Program-made: the position numbers and the translations under genes
Shown: positions 34,031 through 43,450 of the stretch, piece by piece
How the letters are laid out: every line of letters begins with the position of its first letter
Position numbering within the stretch: position 1 is the first letter of the stretch
The notes under the pieces: model-generated
Told to the model about the DNA's origin: nothing
Databases searched by the model: none
What the model saw: only the letters and a program-made list of their open reading frames with translations
NCBI RefSeq assembly: GCF_029887935.1
Contig: NZ_JARXRO010000020.1
Span: 216,582-280,581 of the forward strand
Source: Luteimonas kalidii
GTDB lineage: Bacteria; Pseudomonadota; Gammaproteobacteria; Xanthomonadales; Xanthomonadaceae
Length of the DNA: 64,000 nucleotides
Direction of reading: 5' to 3'

Positions 34031-35263
34031 TCAGTTCTCCCAACGCCGAAGCACCAGGCTGGCGTTGGTGCCGCCGAAGCCGAAGCTGTTCGACAGCACG
34101 GTGTGCAGGTCGGCGTCGCGACTCTCGCGGGCGAGCGGCAGGTCTACGGCTTCCGGATCCACGGTGTCCACGTTCGCCGAGCCGGCGATGAAGCCGCGCT
34201 GCAGCATCAGCAGGCAGAAGATCGCCTCGTGCACGCTGGTCGCGCCGAGCGAGTGCCCGGTGAGCGACTTGGTCGAGGAGAACGGCGGCATCTGCTCGCC
34301 GAACACGGCACGCATCGCGCGCAGTTCGCTCACGTCGCCGACCGGGGTCGAGGTGCCGTGGGTGTTGATGTAGTCGATGCCGCCATCCAGGCCCTCGATC
34401 GCCATGCGCATGCATGCGATCGCGCCATCGCCCGACGGTGCCACCATGTCCACCCCGTCCGAACTGGCGCCGAACCCGACCAGTTCGCCGAGGATGGTCG
34501 CGCCGCGCGCCTGCGCGTGGTCCAGGCTTTCGAGCACCAGCGCGCCACCGCCGCCGGCGATCACGAATCCGTCGCGGTCGGCGTCGTAAGCGCGCGAGGC
34601 GCGCTCCGGGGTGTCGTTGTACTTGCTCGACAGCGCGCCCATGCCGTCGAACAGCATGGCCATGCCCCAGCTCACCTCCTCGCCGCCGCCGGCGAACACC
34701 ACGTCCTGCAGCCCCGCCTGGATCTGCTGCGCGGCCACGCCGATGCAGTGCGCCGAGGTCGCGCAGGCGGACGAGATCGAATAGTTCAGGCCCTTCACGC
34801 CGAACGCCGTGGCCAGGCAGGCCGAGACCGTCGAGCTCATCGTGCGCGTGACCTGGTACGGCCCCACGCGCCGGATCCCGCGCTGGCGCAGGGTGTCGGC
34901 CGATTCGATCTGGTTGGTCGGCGAGCCGCCGCCCGAGCCCATGATCAGGCCGGTGCGCGGATGCGAGACCTGCGCCTCGTCCAGCCCCGACTGCGCGATC
35001 GCATCGCGCAGGGCCACGTAGGCATAGGCCGCGGCGTCACCCATGAAGCGGCGCAGCTTGCGGTCGATCAGGGCTTCGAGGTCGAGCTGCGGCACGCCCG
35101 AGACCTGGCTGCGCAGGCCCATCTCTGCATAGACCGGATCGGCCCGGATGCCGGGCCGGCTCTCGCGCAGCGCGCCGGTCACGGTCTCCAGGTCGTTGCC
35201 GATGCACGAGACGATGCCCATGCCGGTGACCACCACGCGACGCCCGCCGGAATTCAGGCTCAT
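34031..35263 (-). CDS. fabB: 3-oxoacyl-ACP synthase I
   Basis: Condenses acyl-ACP with malonyl-ACP, including the unsaturated C10 branch-point product. The 410 residues carry the Cys-His-His triad: Cys167 in [10 protein letters not shown], His302 in [11 protein letters not shown] and His337 in [28 protein letters not shown] is a FabB feature that separates it from FabF. Its start overlaps the fabA stop by four bases, so the two enzymes of unsaturated fatty acid synthesis are translationally coupled. Cytoplasmic. The gene ends next to the REP-like cluster. Confidence 0.95.
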   Translation of the reverse strand: MSLNSGGRRVVVTGMGIVSCIGNDLETVTGALRESRPGIRADPVYAEMGLRSQVSGVPQLDLEALIDRKLRRFMGDAAAYAYVALRDAIAQSGLDEAQVSHPRTGLIMGSGGGSPTNQIESADTLRQRGIRRVGPYQVTRTMSSTVSACLATAFGVKGLNYSISSACATSAHCIGVAAQQIQAGLQDVVFAGGGEEVSWGMAMLFDGMGALSSKYNDTPERASRAYDADRDGFVIAGGGGALVLESLDHAQARGATILGELVGFGASSDGVDMVAPSGDGAIACMRMAIEGLDGGIDYINTHGTSTPVGDVSELRAMRAVFGEQMPPFSSTKSLTGHSLGATSVHEAIFCLLMLQRGFIAGSANVDTVDPEAVDLPLARESRDADLHTVLSNSFGFGGTNASLVLRRWEN

Positions 35264-35784
35264 GCCGCCGTGCCCTCCTGCGTCTCGCTGCGCTGGAACA
35301 GGCCCACGCGCAGGTCGTTCGCGGTATAGATCTCGGTGCCGTCGCAGTACATGCGCGCGTCGGCGATGGCCATGATCAGGCGGCGCTTGATCAGGCGCTT
35401 GATGTCGATCTCGTAGCGCACCAGTTTCGCGTCGGGACCGACTTCGCCGGTGAACTTCACCTCGCCCGCGCCGAGCGCGCGGCCGCGTCCGGGCAGCCGC
35501 TGCCAGGTGAGATGGAAGCCGACCAGCTGCCACATCGCGTCCAGGCCCAGGCAGCCCGGCATCACCGGGTCGCCGCTGAAGTGGCACTGGAAGAACCAGA
35601 GGTCGGGGCGGATGTCGAGTTCGGCCTCCACCCGGCCCAGTCCATGCGCACCGCCGTCGTCGTCGATATGGGTGATGCGGTCGAACATCAGCATCGGCGG
35701 CAGCGGCAGGCGGCCACTGCCGGGGTCGAAGAGCGTGCCTTCGCCGGAGGCGATCAGTTGTTCGTAGCTGAATGCATCCTTCAT
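35260..35784 (-). CDS. fabA: 3-hydroxydecanoyl-ACP dehydratase/isomerase
   Basis: FabA dehydrates 3-hydroxydecanoyl-ACP and isomerises the product to the cis-3 form, starting unsaturated fatty acid synthesis. The 174 residues match the family (E. coli 172). Catalytic His68 and Asp82 lie in [19 protein letters not shown]. The start at 35784 ([11 protein letters not shown]) is the conserved N-terminus; the frame extends to 35910 without a family match. First gene of the fabA-fabB operon. Confidence 0.96.
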   Translation of the reverse strand: MKDAFSYEQLIASGEGTLFDPGSGRLPLPPMLMFDRITHIDDDGGAHGLGRVEAELDIRPDLWFFQCHFSGDPVMPGCLGLDAMWQLVGFHLTWQRLPGRGRALGAGEVKFTGEVGPDAKLVRYEIDIKRLIKRRLIMAIADARMYCDGTEIYTANDLRVGLFQRSETQEGTAA

Positions 35785-35898
35785 CGGGCCGGGCGACTCG
35801 CGTTCGGGTGGCCGCGAAGTATCGCGGAATTGCCGTGCAGACGCCGTACGCGGGGGTAGGTTGGCGCATGGAGGTGCGCGATTTCGACCAAAGTCGAA

Positions 35899-35933
35899 GG
35901 CCCGGCCCACCGTGCGGAGCGGCGGGCCGGGCC
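35899..35933 (-). terminator. Hairpin downstream of the DUF6249 gene
   Basis: GGCCCGGCCC at 35899-35908 pairs perfectly with GGGCCGGGCC at 35924-35933 around a 15-base loop. It lies 12 bases past the stop of the minus-strand DUF6249 gene, so it probably ends that transcript. There is no U tract, so the assignment is by position. Confidence 0.55.
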
Positions 35934-35944
35934 GGGTCCACGGG

Positions 35945-36271
35945 CTACTTCGCGCGGCGGGCGAGGTAGTAGGCGGCGAGGTTGCCCACGCCGGTGGCGG
36001 CCAGCAGGATCGCGAACAGGCCGGGCGAGGCGTCCGTCCAGTCGAAGCCCTCGAGCAGGCCGAAGCCGATCGCCAGCGCGACCAGGATCACGCCCCAGCG
36101 CAGCGAGGCCTGGCGGCGGCGGGTTTCCTCGCCCTCGATCAGGGTGCGCAGCATGTCCTCCGAGCCGTTGGACTGCAGCATGTGCTTGCGGGCGCGGGCA
36201 TCGACCACGGCCTTGATCGCCAGGTAGATGCAGATGAACAGGGTGATGGGAATGAAGACTTCGATTTCCAT
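35945..36271 (-). CDS. DUF6249-type small membrane protein
   Basis: A 108-residue protein with an N-terminal helix ([19 protein letters not shown]), a charged middle ([27 protein letters not shown]) and two further helices. The layout fits DUF6249, a family often found beside ECF sigma factors in Xanthomonadaceae and sometimes proposed as sigma-regulated. It is divergent from the sigma factor gene at 36529, with 257 bases between, so shared control is plausible. No enzymatic motif. Confidence 0.7.
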   Translation of the reverse strand: MEIEVFIPITLFICIYLAIKAVVDARARKHMLQSNGSEDMLRTLIEGEETRRRQASLRWGVILVALAIGFGLLEGFDWTDASPGLFAILLAATGVGNLAAYYLARRAK

Positions 36272-36528
36272 GGCGGCAGGTCCGGTGGCGTGGTCGGGAA
36301 CAGCGGGTTCGGGACAGGAGATACCGGGCGTGCGCCGGCGGTTGCACCGGCGGCGTGCCGGAGTTCGCGCCACGTATTAGGGTCCCGCCGGCGGGTCGAT
36401 CGCCATCCGCTGGCGGCCCGGAACCGTCGGCCAGGCGGCGGGCGTGGGTCCGTGAGGCGGACCGCGCCACATGCACGTGACGGTTCACCCTTGCAACCGC
36501 CCGCGCCCGGGGCGTATCCCTGTCCGCG

Positions 36529-37128
36529 ATGGCCATTGCCGCCCCCGCCCCGGACACCCTGCAGGCCGACCGCGCCCTGGTCGCGGCCGTGCTCGCGGGT
36601 GCGCCCGGCGCGTTCGAACGCCTGGTGCGCGAGTACCAGGGCCTGTGCTGGCACGTGATCGACCGCATGGTGCGCCACCCCGAAGACACCCGCGAACTGT
36701 GCCAGGAGGCCTTCCTGCGCGTGCACCAGGCGCTGCACCAGTACCGTGGCGAGAGCGCGCTGAAGTCGTGGATCGCGCAGGTCGCCTACTCCGTGGCCAA
36801 GCGCCACCTGGAGAAGAAGCGGATCCCGATCGCCGAGGCGTTGGGCGACGACGATGGAGCGTCGCTGCTCGATCGCATCGACGACGGCTTCGACCTTGAA
36901 TCCGCGAGCTCCGACGAGGAGGCGGTGGCGCTGCTGCATGCCGCGATCGACCGGCTGCCGCCGCTGCAGCGCACGCTGCTCACGCTGTATCACCTGGAAG
37001 AACTGCCGATCGGCGAGATTTCACGGGTCACCGGACTCGCCGAGGGTACGATCAAGAGCCACCTGTTCCGCAGCCGCAGGCAGTTGCGCGGGCTGCTGGA
37101 ACCGAGCCTGGGAGTCTTCGCCGCATGA
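36529..37128 (+). CDS. ECF-type RNA polymerase sigma factor
   Basis: A 199-residue sigma-70 family member of group IV. Region 2 spans about 25-95 (FERLVREYQGLCWHVIDRMV, DTRELCQEAFLRVHQAL, LKSWIAQVAYSVAKRHLEK) and region 4 about 130-185 (LPPLQRTLLTLYHLEELPIG, TGLAEGTIKSHLFRSRRQL). Region 3 is absent. The next gene overlaps by four bases and encodes a membrane protein likely to hold this sigma inactive. I could not identify its own promoter with confidence. Confidence 0.93.
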   Translation: MAIAAPAPDTLQADRALVAAVLAGAPGAFERLVREYQGLCWHVIDRMVRHPEDTRELCQEAFLRVHQALHQYRGESALKSWIAQVAYSVAKRHLEKKRIPIAEALGDDDGASLLDRIDDGFDLESASSDEEAVALLHAAIDRLPPLQRTLLTLYHLEELPIGEISRVTGLAEGTIKSHLFRSRRQLRGLLEPSLGVFAA

Positions 37129-37562
37129 CTAGTTCACGTCCCGATCCCCGTGCGCCGTCCGAACGCGACTGGCTGGCGCAGGAGCGTGCGCTCGCCGGTG
37201 CCGGCGACCGGCGCGATGCGCTGCTCGCGCGTGCGCTGCGCACAGCGCCCGCCTCGGTGCCGCCCCACGGTTTCGCGGCCGCCGTCGCGCGCGTGGCCGC
37301 CAGCGGGCCCGTGCCGCACGCGGTGCCGGACGCAGGGCTGGAAGGCCGGCTGCTGCAGACGTTGCTGGTGTTGATGGGCCTGGTCGGCGCCGGCGCGTTG
37401 GCGCTGTACGGACCGCAGTGGTGGGCACTGGCACGCGAGGCGTTCGGGGCCGGCGGCGCGCAGTGGAGCCTGGTGGCCGGCATCTGCCTGCTGCTGTCCT
37501 GGCTGCCGACCGCGGCGCGCTGGCTTGTGCAGGAGCGACGCTCTCCGGAAGCGGCGGCCTGA
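37125..37562 (+). CDS. Membrane protein, putative anti-sigma factor partner
   Basis: A 145-residue protein with an N-terminal cytoplasmic part rich in Arg/Ala and two membrane helices (LLQTLLVLMGLVGAGALALYG and SLVAGICLLLSWLPTAARW). Its ATG overlaps the sigma factor stop (ATGA). Position and topology suggest an anti-sigma factor, but there is no zinc-binding HxxxCxxC motif of the ZAS type and no clear anti-sigma domain, so the role is inferred from context only. Confidence 0.6.
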   Translation: MTSSRPDPRAPSERDWLAQERALAGAGDRRDALLARALRTAPASVPPHGFAAAVARVAASGPVPHAVPDAGLEGRLLQTLLVLMGLVGAGALALYGPQWWALAREAFGAGGAQWSLVAGICLLLSWLPTAARWLVQERRSPEAAA

Positions 37563-37773
37563 TCCGCCCGCCAGGCATCCGGCCCGCAGTGGCCCGGGTG
37601 CGACCCCGTACGTAGGACATGTCGCGCGTGACGCCGGTGCCGGACGCGCAGCTTGCTCAAATCAGGCTTCGAGGCGCGGGGCGTCCCGCATCCGTGGGAT
37701 CGCACGCCACGCATCGACGCCGATGTCGCCTATGAGGTGTCGTTCGGGCCCCGGTCGAACCGGGTGACACGGA

Positions 37774-37806
37774 GGGCTGCGCCACGCATCGGGCGCGGCG
37801 CAGCCC
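37774..37806 (-). terminator. Hairpin downstream of the 85-residue protein gene
   Basis: GGGCTGCGCC at 37774-37783 and GGCGCAGCCC at 37797-37806 form a perfect 10-base stem with a 13-base loop. It lies 10 bases past the stop of the minus-strand gene at 37817. No U tract. Confidence 0.55.
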
Positions 37807-37816
37807 GTGCCCAGGG

Positions 37817-38074
37817 TCAGTCCACGCGCTGGAGTTCGGTCTCGAAGCGGCGGGAGTAGCCGCGCTCGCCGCTGATGCGCAGGACCTCCTCCGGATCCGA
37901 ATCGGGGGCTCCATACACCGCGCAGGCGATGCCGCCGTTGCCCCGGCCGACGGCGTGCAGCCGGTAGCGCGACTGGCCGCTGCCCGTTTCCGGGGGGTAA
38001 TGACGCGGCGGCTCCTGGCCGTCGAGGTCGAGTTCGCTGTTGTCGATGAGTCCGCCGACGAACAGTGCGCGCAT
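37817..38074 (-). CDS. Small conserved hypothetical protein
   Basis: An 85-residue soluble protein (MRALFVGGLIDNSELDLDG, then SRYRLHAVGRGNGGIACAVYG). A strong AAAGGAG Shine-Dalgarno seven bases before the start at 38074 argues that it is translated. I do not recognise a family; the pattern of alternating strands suggests a compact alpha/beta domain. It is divergent from rsmC. Confidence 0.65.
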   Translation of the reverse strand: MRALFVGGLIDNSELDLDGQEPPRHYPPETGSGQSRYRLHAVGRGNGGIACAVYGAPDSDPEEVLRISGERGYSRRFETELQRVD

Positions 38075-38220
38075 GGAATGCTCCTTTGGCTGGGGTGCTC
38101 CCTCATCGACAGCGTGCCGGGCGGGATGTTCCCGCGGGGTCAACGTTGCGTACGGGCGCCGTTGCACGGCAGCGCAGCCGGCGCCGGTAGAATCTGCGGC
38201 CCCGTTCCGCGCTGGCTGCC

Positions 38221-39246
38221 ATGTCCGATCCCGCCCTCGATGCGCTGATGCTGCCGTTCGCCGACCGGCGCCTGGCGTGGCCCGGCGCGGGCGCACTGTT
38301 CCTGCGCGCGCGCGAGGGCGCGGCGCTGCACGCGCACGCGCCGCGCGCCGCGCTGGTGTGCGAGCAGTCGTTCCGCCCGGAGTACGACGCGCTGCAGCGC
38401 GCGGGCTTCAGCGTGCGCGCGGATGGCGACGACGCATTCCCGCTGGTGCTCGTGCTGCCCCCGCGCCAGCGCGACGAGGCGCGGGCCCTGCTGGCCGAAG
38501 CGCTGGCGCGCACGTCGCCGGGCGGCACCGTGGTCGCGTCGATGCCCAACGATGCCGGCGCGCGCTCGGGCCAGGCCGACTTCGAAGCCCAGCTGGGCCC
38601 CGCGTCCGTCCTGAGCAAGCACAAGTGCCGCGTGTTCTGGGCCACGACCGCGGGCGCCGATGCCGGTTTGGCGGCGGACTGGCGCGCGCTGGATGCGCCG
38701 CGGCCGATCCTGGACGGACGCTGGACGAGCCGCCCGGGGGTGTTCGCCTGGGACCGGATCGACCCGGCCTCCGCGTTGCTGGCGGCGCAGCTTCCGGCGA
38801 CGCTGTCCGGCCATGGCGCCGACCTGGGCGCGGGCTGGGGCTTCCTCTCCGACCAGGTGCTCTCGCGCTGTCCCGCGGTCACCGCGCTGGACGTGGTGGA
38901 AGCCGAACGCCGCGCGCTCGACTGCGCCCACGTCAATCTTCAGGCCCATGCCGAACGCGTGGCGCTGGATTTCCTGTGGCACGACGTCACCGCCGGCCTG
39001 CCGGCGCGCTACGACTTCATCGTCACCAATCCGCCGTTCCATGCGCTGCGCGGCGAGCCCCGGCCCGAACTCGGGCGCGCGTTCATCGCCGCGGCCGCGG
39101 ATGCGCTGCGGCCCGGCGGCGCGCTGTGGCTGGTGGCCAACCGCCAGTTGCCGTACGAGGAGATGTTCGACGCCCGCTTCGCCAGCGCACGCCTGGTGGC
39201 CCAGCAGGGCGGGTTCAAGGTGGTCGAGGCGGTGCGCGGGCGATGA
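38221..39246 (+). CDS. rsmC: 16S rRNA (guanine1207-N2)-methyltransferase RsmC
   Basis: Methylates G1207 of 16S rRNA in the 30S subunit using SAM. The 341 residues show the RsmC layout: an inactive N-terminal methyltransferase-like domain and an active C-terminal one with DLGAGWGFLS (motif I) and TNPPFH (the NPPF motif of N2-guanine and related methyltransferases). The segment SKHKCRVFWA between the domains is also typical. The rsuA start overlaps its stop by four bases, giving an RNA-modification operon. Confidence 0.9.
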   Translation: MSDPALDALMLPFADRRLAWPGAGALFLRAREGAALHAHAPRAALVCEQSFRPEYDALQRAGFSVRADGDDAFPLVLVLPPRQRDEARALLAEALARTSPGGTVVASMPNDAGARSGQADFEAQLGPASVLSKHKCRVFWATTAGADAGLAADWRALDAPRPILDGRWTSRPGVFAWDRIDPASALLAAQLPATLSGHGADLGAGWGFLSDQVLSRCPAVTALDVVEAERRALDCAHVNLQAHAERVALDFLWHDVTAGLPARYDFIVTNPPFHALRGEPRPELGRAFIAAAADALRPGGALWLVANRQLPYEEMFDARFASARLVAQQGGFKVVEAVRGR

Positions 39247-39980
39247 GCCACGCGCAGTCCGCGCCGGTGGCGAAGCTCGTGCGCCACATCGCCAACCTCG
39301 GCTACGGCAGCCGCAAGCAGGTGCAGGCCCTGTTCCGCGAAGGCCGGATCACCGATGCCGAGGGCGAGGTGCTGTATGCCGACGACCGCGTCCCGCACGC
39401 GGCGGTGCGAATCGATGGCGAACCGCTGGACCCGCCGCCCGGCCTGGTGCTGATGCTGCACAAGCCGGTCGGCACGACCTGTTCGACCCGCGATCCCGGG
39501 CGGCTGGTGTACGACCTGCTGCCGCCGCGCTTCCGCATGCGCGACCCGCAGCTGTCCACCGTCGGCCGCCTGGACCGCGACACCAGCGGCCTGCTGCTGC
39601 TGACCGACGACGGCCAGCTGCTGCACCGGATCATCGCCCCGAAATCCAACCTGCCGAAGGTGTACGAGGCGACGCTGGCGCAGCCGCTGCGTGGCGACGA
39701 GGCGGCGCTGTTCGCCAGCGGCACGCTGCTGCTCGAGTCGGAGCAGACGCCGCTCAAGCCCGCCACGCTGGTGCCGGTCGACGCCACCCGTGCGCGCCTG
39801 GTGCTCACCGAAGGCCGCTACCACCAGGCGCGGCGCATGTTCGCGGCGGTGGGCAACCACGTCGTCGCGCTGCATCGCCCCCAGATCGGCGGGCTGACGC
39901 TGGGCGACTTGGCCGAAGGCCGCTGGCGGCCGCTCGACGCCGGCGATCTCGCGCGGCTGTTCGAGGGTGCTGCGCCATGA
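39243..39980 (+). CDS. rsuA: 16S rRNA pseudouridine(516) synthase RsuA-type
   Basis: A 245-residue pseudouridine synthase with an N-terminal S4 domain (KLVRHIANLGYGSRKQVQALF). The catalytic aspartate is Asp111 in GRLDRDTSGLLLLT. LVLTEGRYHQARRMFAAVGNHVVALHR is the RsuA/RluE/RluF signature. RsuA makes Psi516 in 16S rRNA; the adjacency to rsmC supports a 16S target, but RluE/F specificity cannot be excluded. Both ends overlap their neighbours by four bases (ATGA). Confidence 0.88.
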   Translation: MSHAQSAPVAKLVRHIANLGYGSRKQVQALFREGRITDAEGEVLYADDRVPHAAVRIDGEPLDPPPGLVLMLHKPVGTTCSTRDPGRLVYDLLPPRFRMRDPQLSTVGRLDRDTSGLLLLTDDGQLLHRIIAPKSNLPKVYEATLAQPLRGDEAALFASGTLLLESEQTPLKPATLVPVDATRARLVLTEGRYHQARRMFAAVGNHVVALHRPQIGGLTLGDLAEGRWRPLDAGDLARLFEGAAP

Positions 39981-40672
39981 GCGCGGTCGCGCCGCTGGCG
40001 TGGCGGCCGGACGCAGTCGTGTTCGACATGGACGGACTGATGCTCGACAGCGAACGCGCGATCACCGACTGCATGACCCGCGCCGCGGCCGAGGCCGGGC
40101 ACGACCTGCCGCCGGGGCTGTGGCTGGAGATGGTGGGCACCGGCGATGCCGCATGCCGCGCCATGCTCGCCGAACGCCTCGGCGACGCCGCCACCGATGC
40201 GCTGCTGGAACATGCCGGCGCCCTGTACGCGGAGGTGGTCGACGCCGGCGTGCCGCATCGTCCGGGCCTGCTGGCCCTGCTCGACTGGCTCGAGCAGCGG
40301 CGCATCCCGCGCGCGGTCGCCACCTCGACGCGGCGAACACTGGCGTTGCGCAAGCTGCGCCGCGCCGGGCTGCTGGCGCGCTTCGATGCCATCTGCACCA
40401 GCAGCGACGTCGCCCATCCCAAGCCGGCGCCGGACGTCTACCTGCTGGCGGCCGCGCAACTCGGCGTCGCCCCCGCGCGCTGCGTGGTGCTGGAGGATTC
40501 GCCCACCGGCGTGCGCGCCGCGCTGGCGGCCGGCATGACCCCGGTGCAGGTCCCCGACCTGGTGGTCCCGGACGACGCCGTGCGTGCCCTGCGCCACCGC
40601 ATCGTCGAGTCGCTGGGCGATGCGCAGCGATTGCTCGAGGCCTGCATGGAGCTGGACCGACGCCCGGCGTGA
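39977..40672 (+). CDS. HAD-superfamily phosphatase (beta-phosphoglucomutase-like)
   Basis: A 231-residue HAD subfamily IA enzyme. Motif I is FDMDGLMLDSE (Asp17 nucleophile, Asp19), motif II ATST, motif III lysine in HPKPAPDVYLLAA and motif IV LEDSPTGVRAA. This set fits the YcjU/YniC/beta-phosphoglucomutase group, which acts on sugar phosphates. The substrate cannot be read from the sequence. The ATG overlaps the rsuA stop by four bases. Cytoplasmic. Confidence 0.88.
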   Translation: MSAVAPLAWRPDAVVFDMDGLMLDSERAITDCMTRAAAEAGHDLPPGLWLEMVGTGDAACRAMLAERLGDAATDALLEHAGALYAEVVDAGVPHRPGLLALLDWLEQRRIPRAVATSTRRTLALRKLRRAGLLARFDAICTSSDVAHPKPAPDVYLLAAAQLGVAPARCVVLEDSPTGVRAALAAGMTPVQVPDLVVPDDAVRALRHRIVESLGDAQRLLEACMELDRRPA

Positions 40673-40766
40673 GCACGCAGGCGCGGCGGCGGGCGCGGCG
40701 TTGCGTGGGGCAGGTGCGGCAGCGCGCCAGGGGCATGCACGCGCGCCCGCCGCGACGCGCGATCCC

Positions 40767-41360
40767 CTAGACGGTGTCCCTGCGCCCGCTGCCGTCATCC
40801 GCATCGCCTGCGTCCAGCAGCGCACGCCAGCCGTCGAAGCCCAGCGTCCGCACGGTGGCGATGTTGCGCTCGATGATCGCGTCGGGTTCGGGATAGGCGG
40901 CCACCGCGCGATCCACGCTGTCCTCGCGCAGCAGGTGCAGGATCGGGTAGGGCGCGCGGTTGGTGAGGTTGGCCGGATCGTCGTCGGCCGTGTCCGCGAA
41001 GCGGTAGTCGGGATGGAAGCTGGCCACCTGCAGCACGCCGTCCAGACCCATCGTCTCCACGAGCGCGTCGGCATCGTCGAGGAAGTCGTTGTAGTCGAGG
41101 AAGTCCTCGAGCACCTGCGGATGCACCAGCAGGGTGGTGTCGATGGCCTCGGCGGGCGTGTCGCGCAGCAGCGCGAGCTCCTCGCCCAGCTGTTCGAGCA
41201 GGGCGCGCGGGGTGCTGGCATCGCTGACCTCGATCCGCACCTGGCCCCTGGCCACCACCGCCTTGGCGAACGGGCACAGGTTCAGTCCGATCACCGCGCG
41301 CTCGAGCCAGCGCCGGACCTGCGCCTCCACCTGCGCGGCGTCGAAGCTGCCGTCAGTCAC
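40767..41360 (-). CDS. DUF1415 family protein
   Basis: A 197-residue cytoplasmic protein recognised as DUF1415 from VRRWLERAVIGLNLCPFAKAV at the N-terminus and FLDYNDFLDDADAL and HPDYRFAD in the middle. Function unknown. The start is GTG at 41358-41360 and lies inside the end of yajQ (eight-base overlap), so translation is coupled to yajQ. There is no better ATG nearby. Confidence 0.88.
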   Translation of the reverse strand: MTDGSFDAAQVEAQVRRWLERAVIGLNLCPFAKAVVARGQVRIEVSDASTPRALLEQLGEELALLRDTPAEAIDTTLLVHPQVLEDFLDYNDFLDDADALVETMGLDGVLQVASFHPDYRFADTADDDPANLTNRAPYPILHLLREDSVDRAVAAYPEPDAIIERNIATVRTLGFDGWRALLDAGDADDGSGRRDTV

Positions 41361-41835
41361 GGAAGTTGTCGAACTGCAGGGGCAGGCCGAAGTCCTCGCC
41401 GCGCAGCAGGGCCATCGCGGCCTGCAGGTCGTCGCGCTTCTTGCCGGTTACGCGCAGCTTGTCGCCGTTGATCTGGCTGTCGACCTTGAGCTTGGCGTCC
41501 TTGAGCGTGCCCTGGATCTTCTTCGCAAGCTCGCGCTCGATGCCCTGTCGCACGGTGACCTTCTGCCGCGCGCCGGCGACGTTGGTGTCGATGTCGCCGA
41601 ACTCCAGGCAGCGCGCGTCGATCTTCCGCGCGATCAGGCGCGCGCGCAGGATGTCGGTCATCTGCTGCAGCTGGAATTCGCTCGGCGCCGACTGGGTGAT
41701 CACGGCGTCCTCGCGCACGAAGCTCGCGTCCACGCCCTTGAAGTCGAAGCGCGTGGAGAGCTCGCGGTTGGCCTGGTCCACGGCGTTGATGAGTTCGTGG
41801 GTATCCACTTCGGAGACGATGTCGAAAGAAGGCAT
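41353..41835 (-). CDS. yajQ: YajQ-family nucleotide-binding protein
   Basis: A 160-residue protein with two ferredoxin-like domains (MPSFDIVSEVDTHELINAVDQA and RQKVTVRQGIERELAKKIQ). YajQ proteins bind nucleic acid or nucleotides. The Xanthomonas campestris homologue is a c-di-GMP effector that controls virulence genes through a transcription factor, so a c-di-GMP role here is plausible. The start at 41835 gives the canonical N-terminus. Upstream of DUF1415 on the same strand. Confidence 0.95.
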   Translation of the reverse strand: MPSFDIVSEVDTHELINAVDQANRELSTRFDFKGVDASFVREDAVITQSAPSEFQLQQMTDILRARLIARKIDARCLEFGDIDTNVAGARQKVTVRQGIERELAKKIQGTLKDAKLKVDSQINGDKLRVTGKKRDDLQAAMALLRGEDFGLPLQFDNFRD

Positions 41836-42054
41836 GGAGGTCCGGTCTCTGGAAGGAAAAGCGCTTGTGTCGCCGGCGTGCGCGGCATGCGCGTGCGGTC
41901 GCATGATGGTGCACGCGCCGCGCTCCGGCGCGGCCGGCGGCTGCGGGCGTCGCGCACAAGGGTACTCCATGGTTGCGCACGCAACGGATGCGTGGATGGC
42001 GGCGAGCCCGTACCTTGTCGCGGCGCCCGGCGGGGGCGCGTCCGTCGCCCACGC

Positions 42055-43167
42055 GTGAAACCATCTCCCACCATCGGCATCGTCGGCAGCGCAGGGACCT
42101 ACGGCCGCTGGCTGTGCGGTTTCTTTGCCCGGCGCATGGGCCTGCAAGTGCTCGGGCACGACCCCGGCGATCCGGGCAGCGACTCGCCGGACGCCCTGCT
42201 CGATCGGGCCGACGTGCTGCTGTTCGCCACTCCGATCCGCGTCACCGCCGCCCTCATCGACGATTACGCGCGTCGCTCGGACGGGCGCGAGGCCGGTCGG
42301 TTGTGGCTGGACGTGACCTCGATCAAGCAGGGCGCGGTGGAGGCGATGCTGCGCTCGCGTGCGGAGGTGGTCGGCCTGCATCCGATGACCGCCCCGCCCA
42401 AGGCGCCCACCATGAAGGGACGCGTGGTGGTGGTGTGCGAGGCGCGGCTGGACCGCTGGCGGCCGTGGGTGCAGTCCCTGCTGGAGGCGCTGGAAGCCGA
42501 ATGCGTGCACGCCAGCGCCGAGCGCCACGACCAGATGATGGCCCTGGTGCAGGCGATGGTGCACGCCTCGCACCTGGCACAGGCCGGCGTACTGGACGAA
42601 TACGCCGGCCGGCTGGGCGGACTCGGCGCGATCATGCCGTTCCGCTCGGCCTCGTTCGAACTCGACGCCGCGATCGCGGCGCGCATCCTCTCGCTCAACC
42701 CCGCGATCTACGAGGAGATCCAGTTCGGCAACACGCACTCGGCCGAGGTGCTCGACCGCCTGCTGGCGCAGCTGACGGAGCTGCGCGACCTGGTGCGCAG
42801 CGGCGACGATGCGGCGCGCGCGCGGTTCCGCGAACGCTTCCTGCGCAGCCGCGAGGCGTTCGGGCCGCAGGCGCTGGCCGACGGCAACTACGCCTACGAA
42901 CGCGTGGGCTACCTGCTCGCGGACCTGGTGGGCCCGCGCTACACCAGCGTGCACCTGCCCGAGGACCGCGCCGGCTCGCTGTGCACCCTGCTGCACGTGT
43001 TCGAGCGCCACGGCGTGAGCCTGGACTCGATCCACTCCTCGCGCACGCCCGGGGGCGAGGTGCATTTCCGCATCGGCTTCGTGCGCGGGACCGATGCCGC
43101 TGCGCTGGCGCGGGCGGTGGCGGAGATCGACGCCAGCGGCATCGGCCGGGTGCTCGAAGCCGGTTGA
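42055..43167 (+). CDS. tyrA: Prephenate dehydrogenase with C-terminal ACT domain
   Basis: Converts prephenate to 4-hydroxyphenylpyruvate for tyrosine synthesis. The 370 residues comprise a Rossmann NAD(P) domain (IGIVGSAGTYGRWLCGFF), the helical PDH dimerisation domain (HDQMMALVQAMVHASHLAQA) and a C-terminal ACT domain (GSLCTLLHVFERHGVSLDSIHS) for amino-acid feedback. The start is GTG at 42055 directly before KPSPTIGIVG; no in-frame ATG is near and no strong Shine-Dalgarno is seen. A fused ACT domain suggests tyrosine inhibition. No other aromatic-pathway genes are adjacent. Confidence 0.88.
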   Translation: MKPSPTIGIVGSAGTYGRWLCGFFARRMGLQVLGHDPGDPGSDSPDALLDRADVLLFATPIRVTAALIDDYARRSDGREAGRLWLDVTSIKQGAVEAMLRSRAEVVGLHPMTAPPKAPTMKGRVVVVCEARLDRWRPWVQSLLEALEAECVHASAERHDQMMALVQAMVHASHLAQAGVLDEYAGRLGGLGAIMPFRSASFELDAAIAARILSLNPAIYEEIQFGNTHSAEVLDRLLAQLTELRDLVRSGDDAARARFRERFLRSREAFGPQALADGNYAYERVGYLLADLVGPRYTSVHLPEDRAGSLCTLLHVFERHGVSLDSIHSSRTPGGEVHFRIGFVRGTDAAALARAVAEIDASGIGRVLEAG

Positions 43168-43450
43168 GGGCTTCGGGCGCGCCGGCGGCATCCGTGGAAC
43201 GCGGGTGGACGATGGGTCGTTTCCGATACGTCTCGCGGGGACAGGCCGCCAGCGCCCTGCGCCGTCCCCCCGCATGCGGAGATGCGGGTCGGATGCGGCA
43301 TCATGCCGGCTCCGTCGCGCCCGTCCCGATGCCCGCCATGTCCTTCCGTGCCGCCGCTGCCCTGTCCGAGGCGTTCCCGGCGACCGCCGTGGCTGGATGC
43401 CTGTCGCCTGGCGGGGTCGGGCGGTGCATCGATCACCTGCGGCGCGACGC

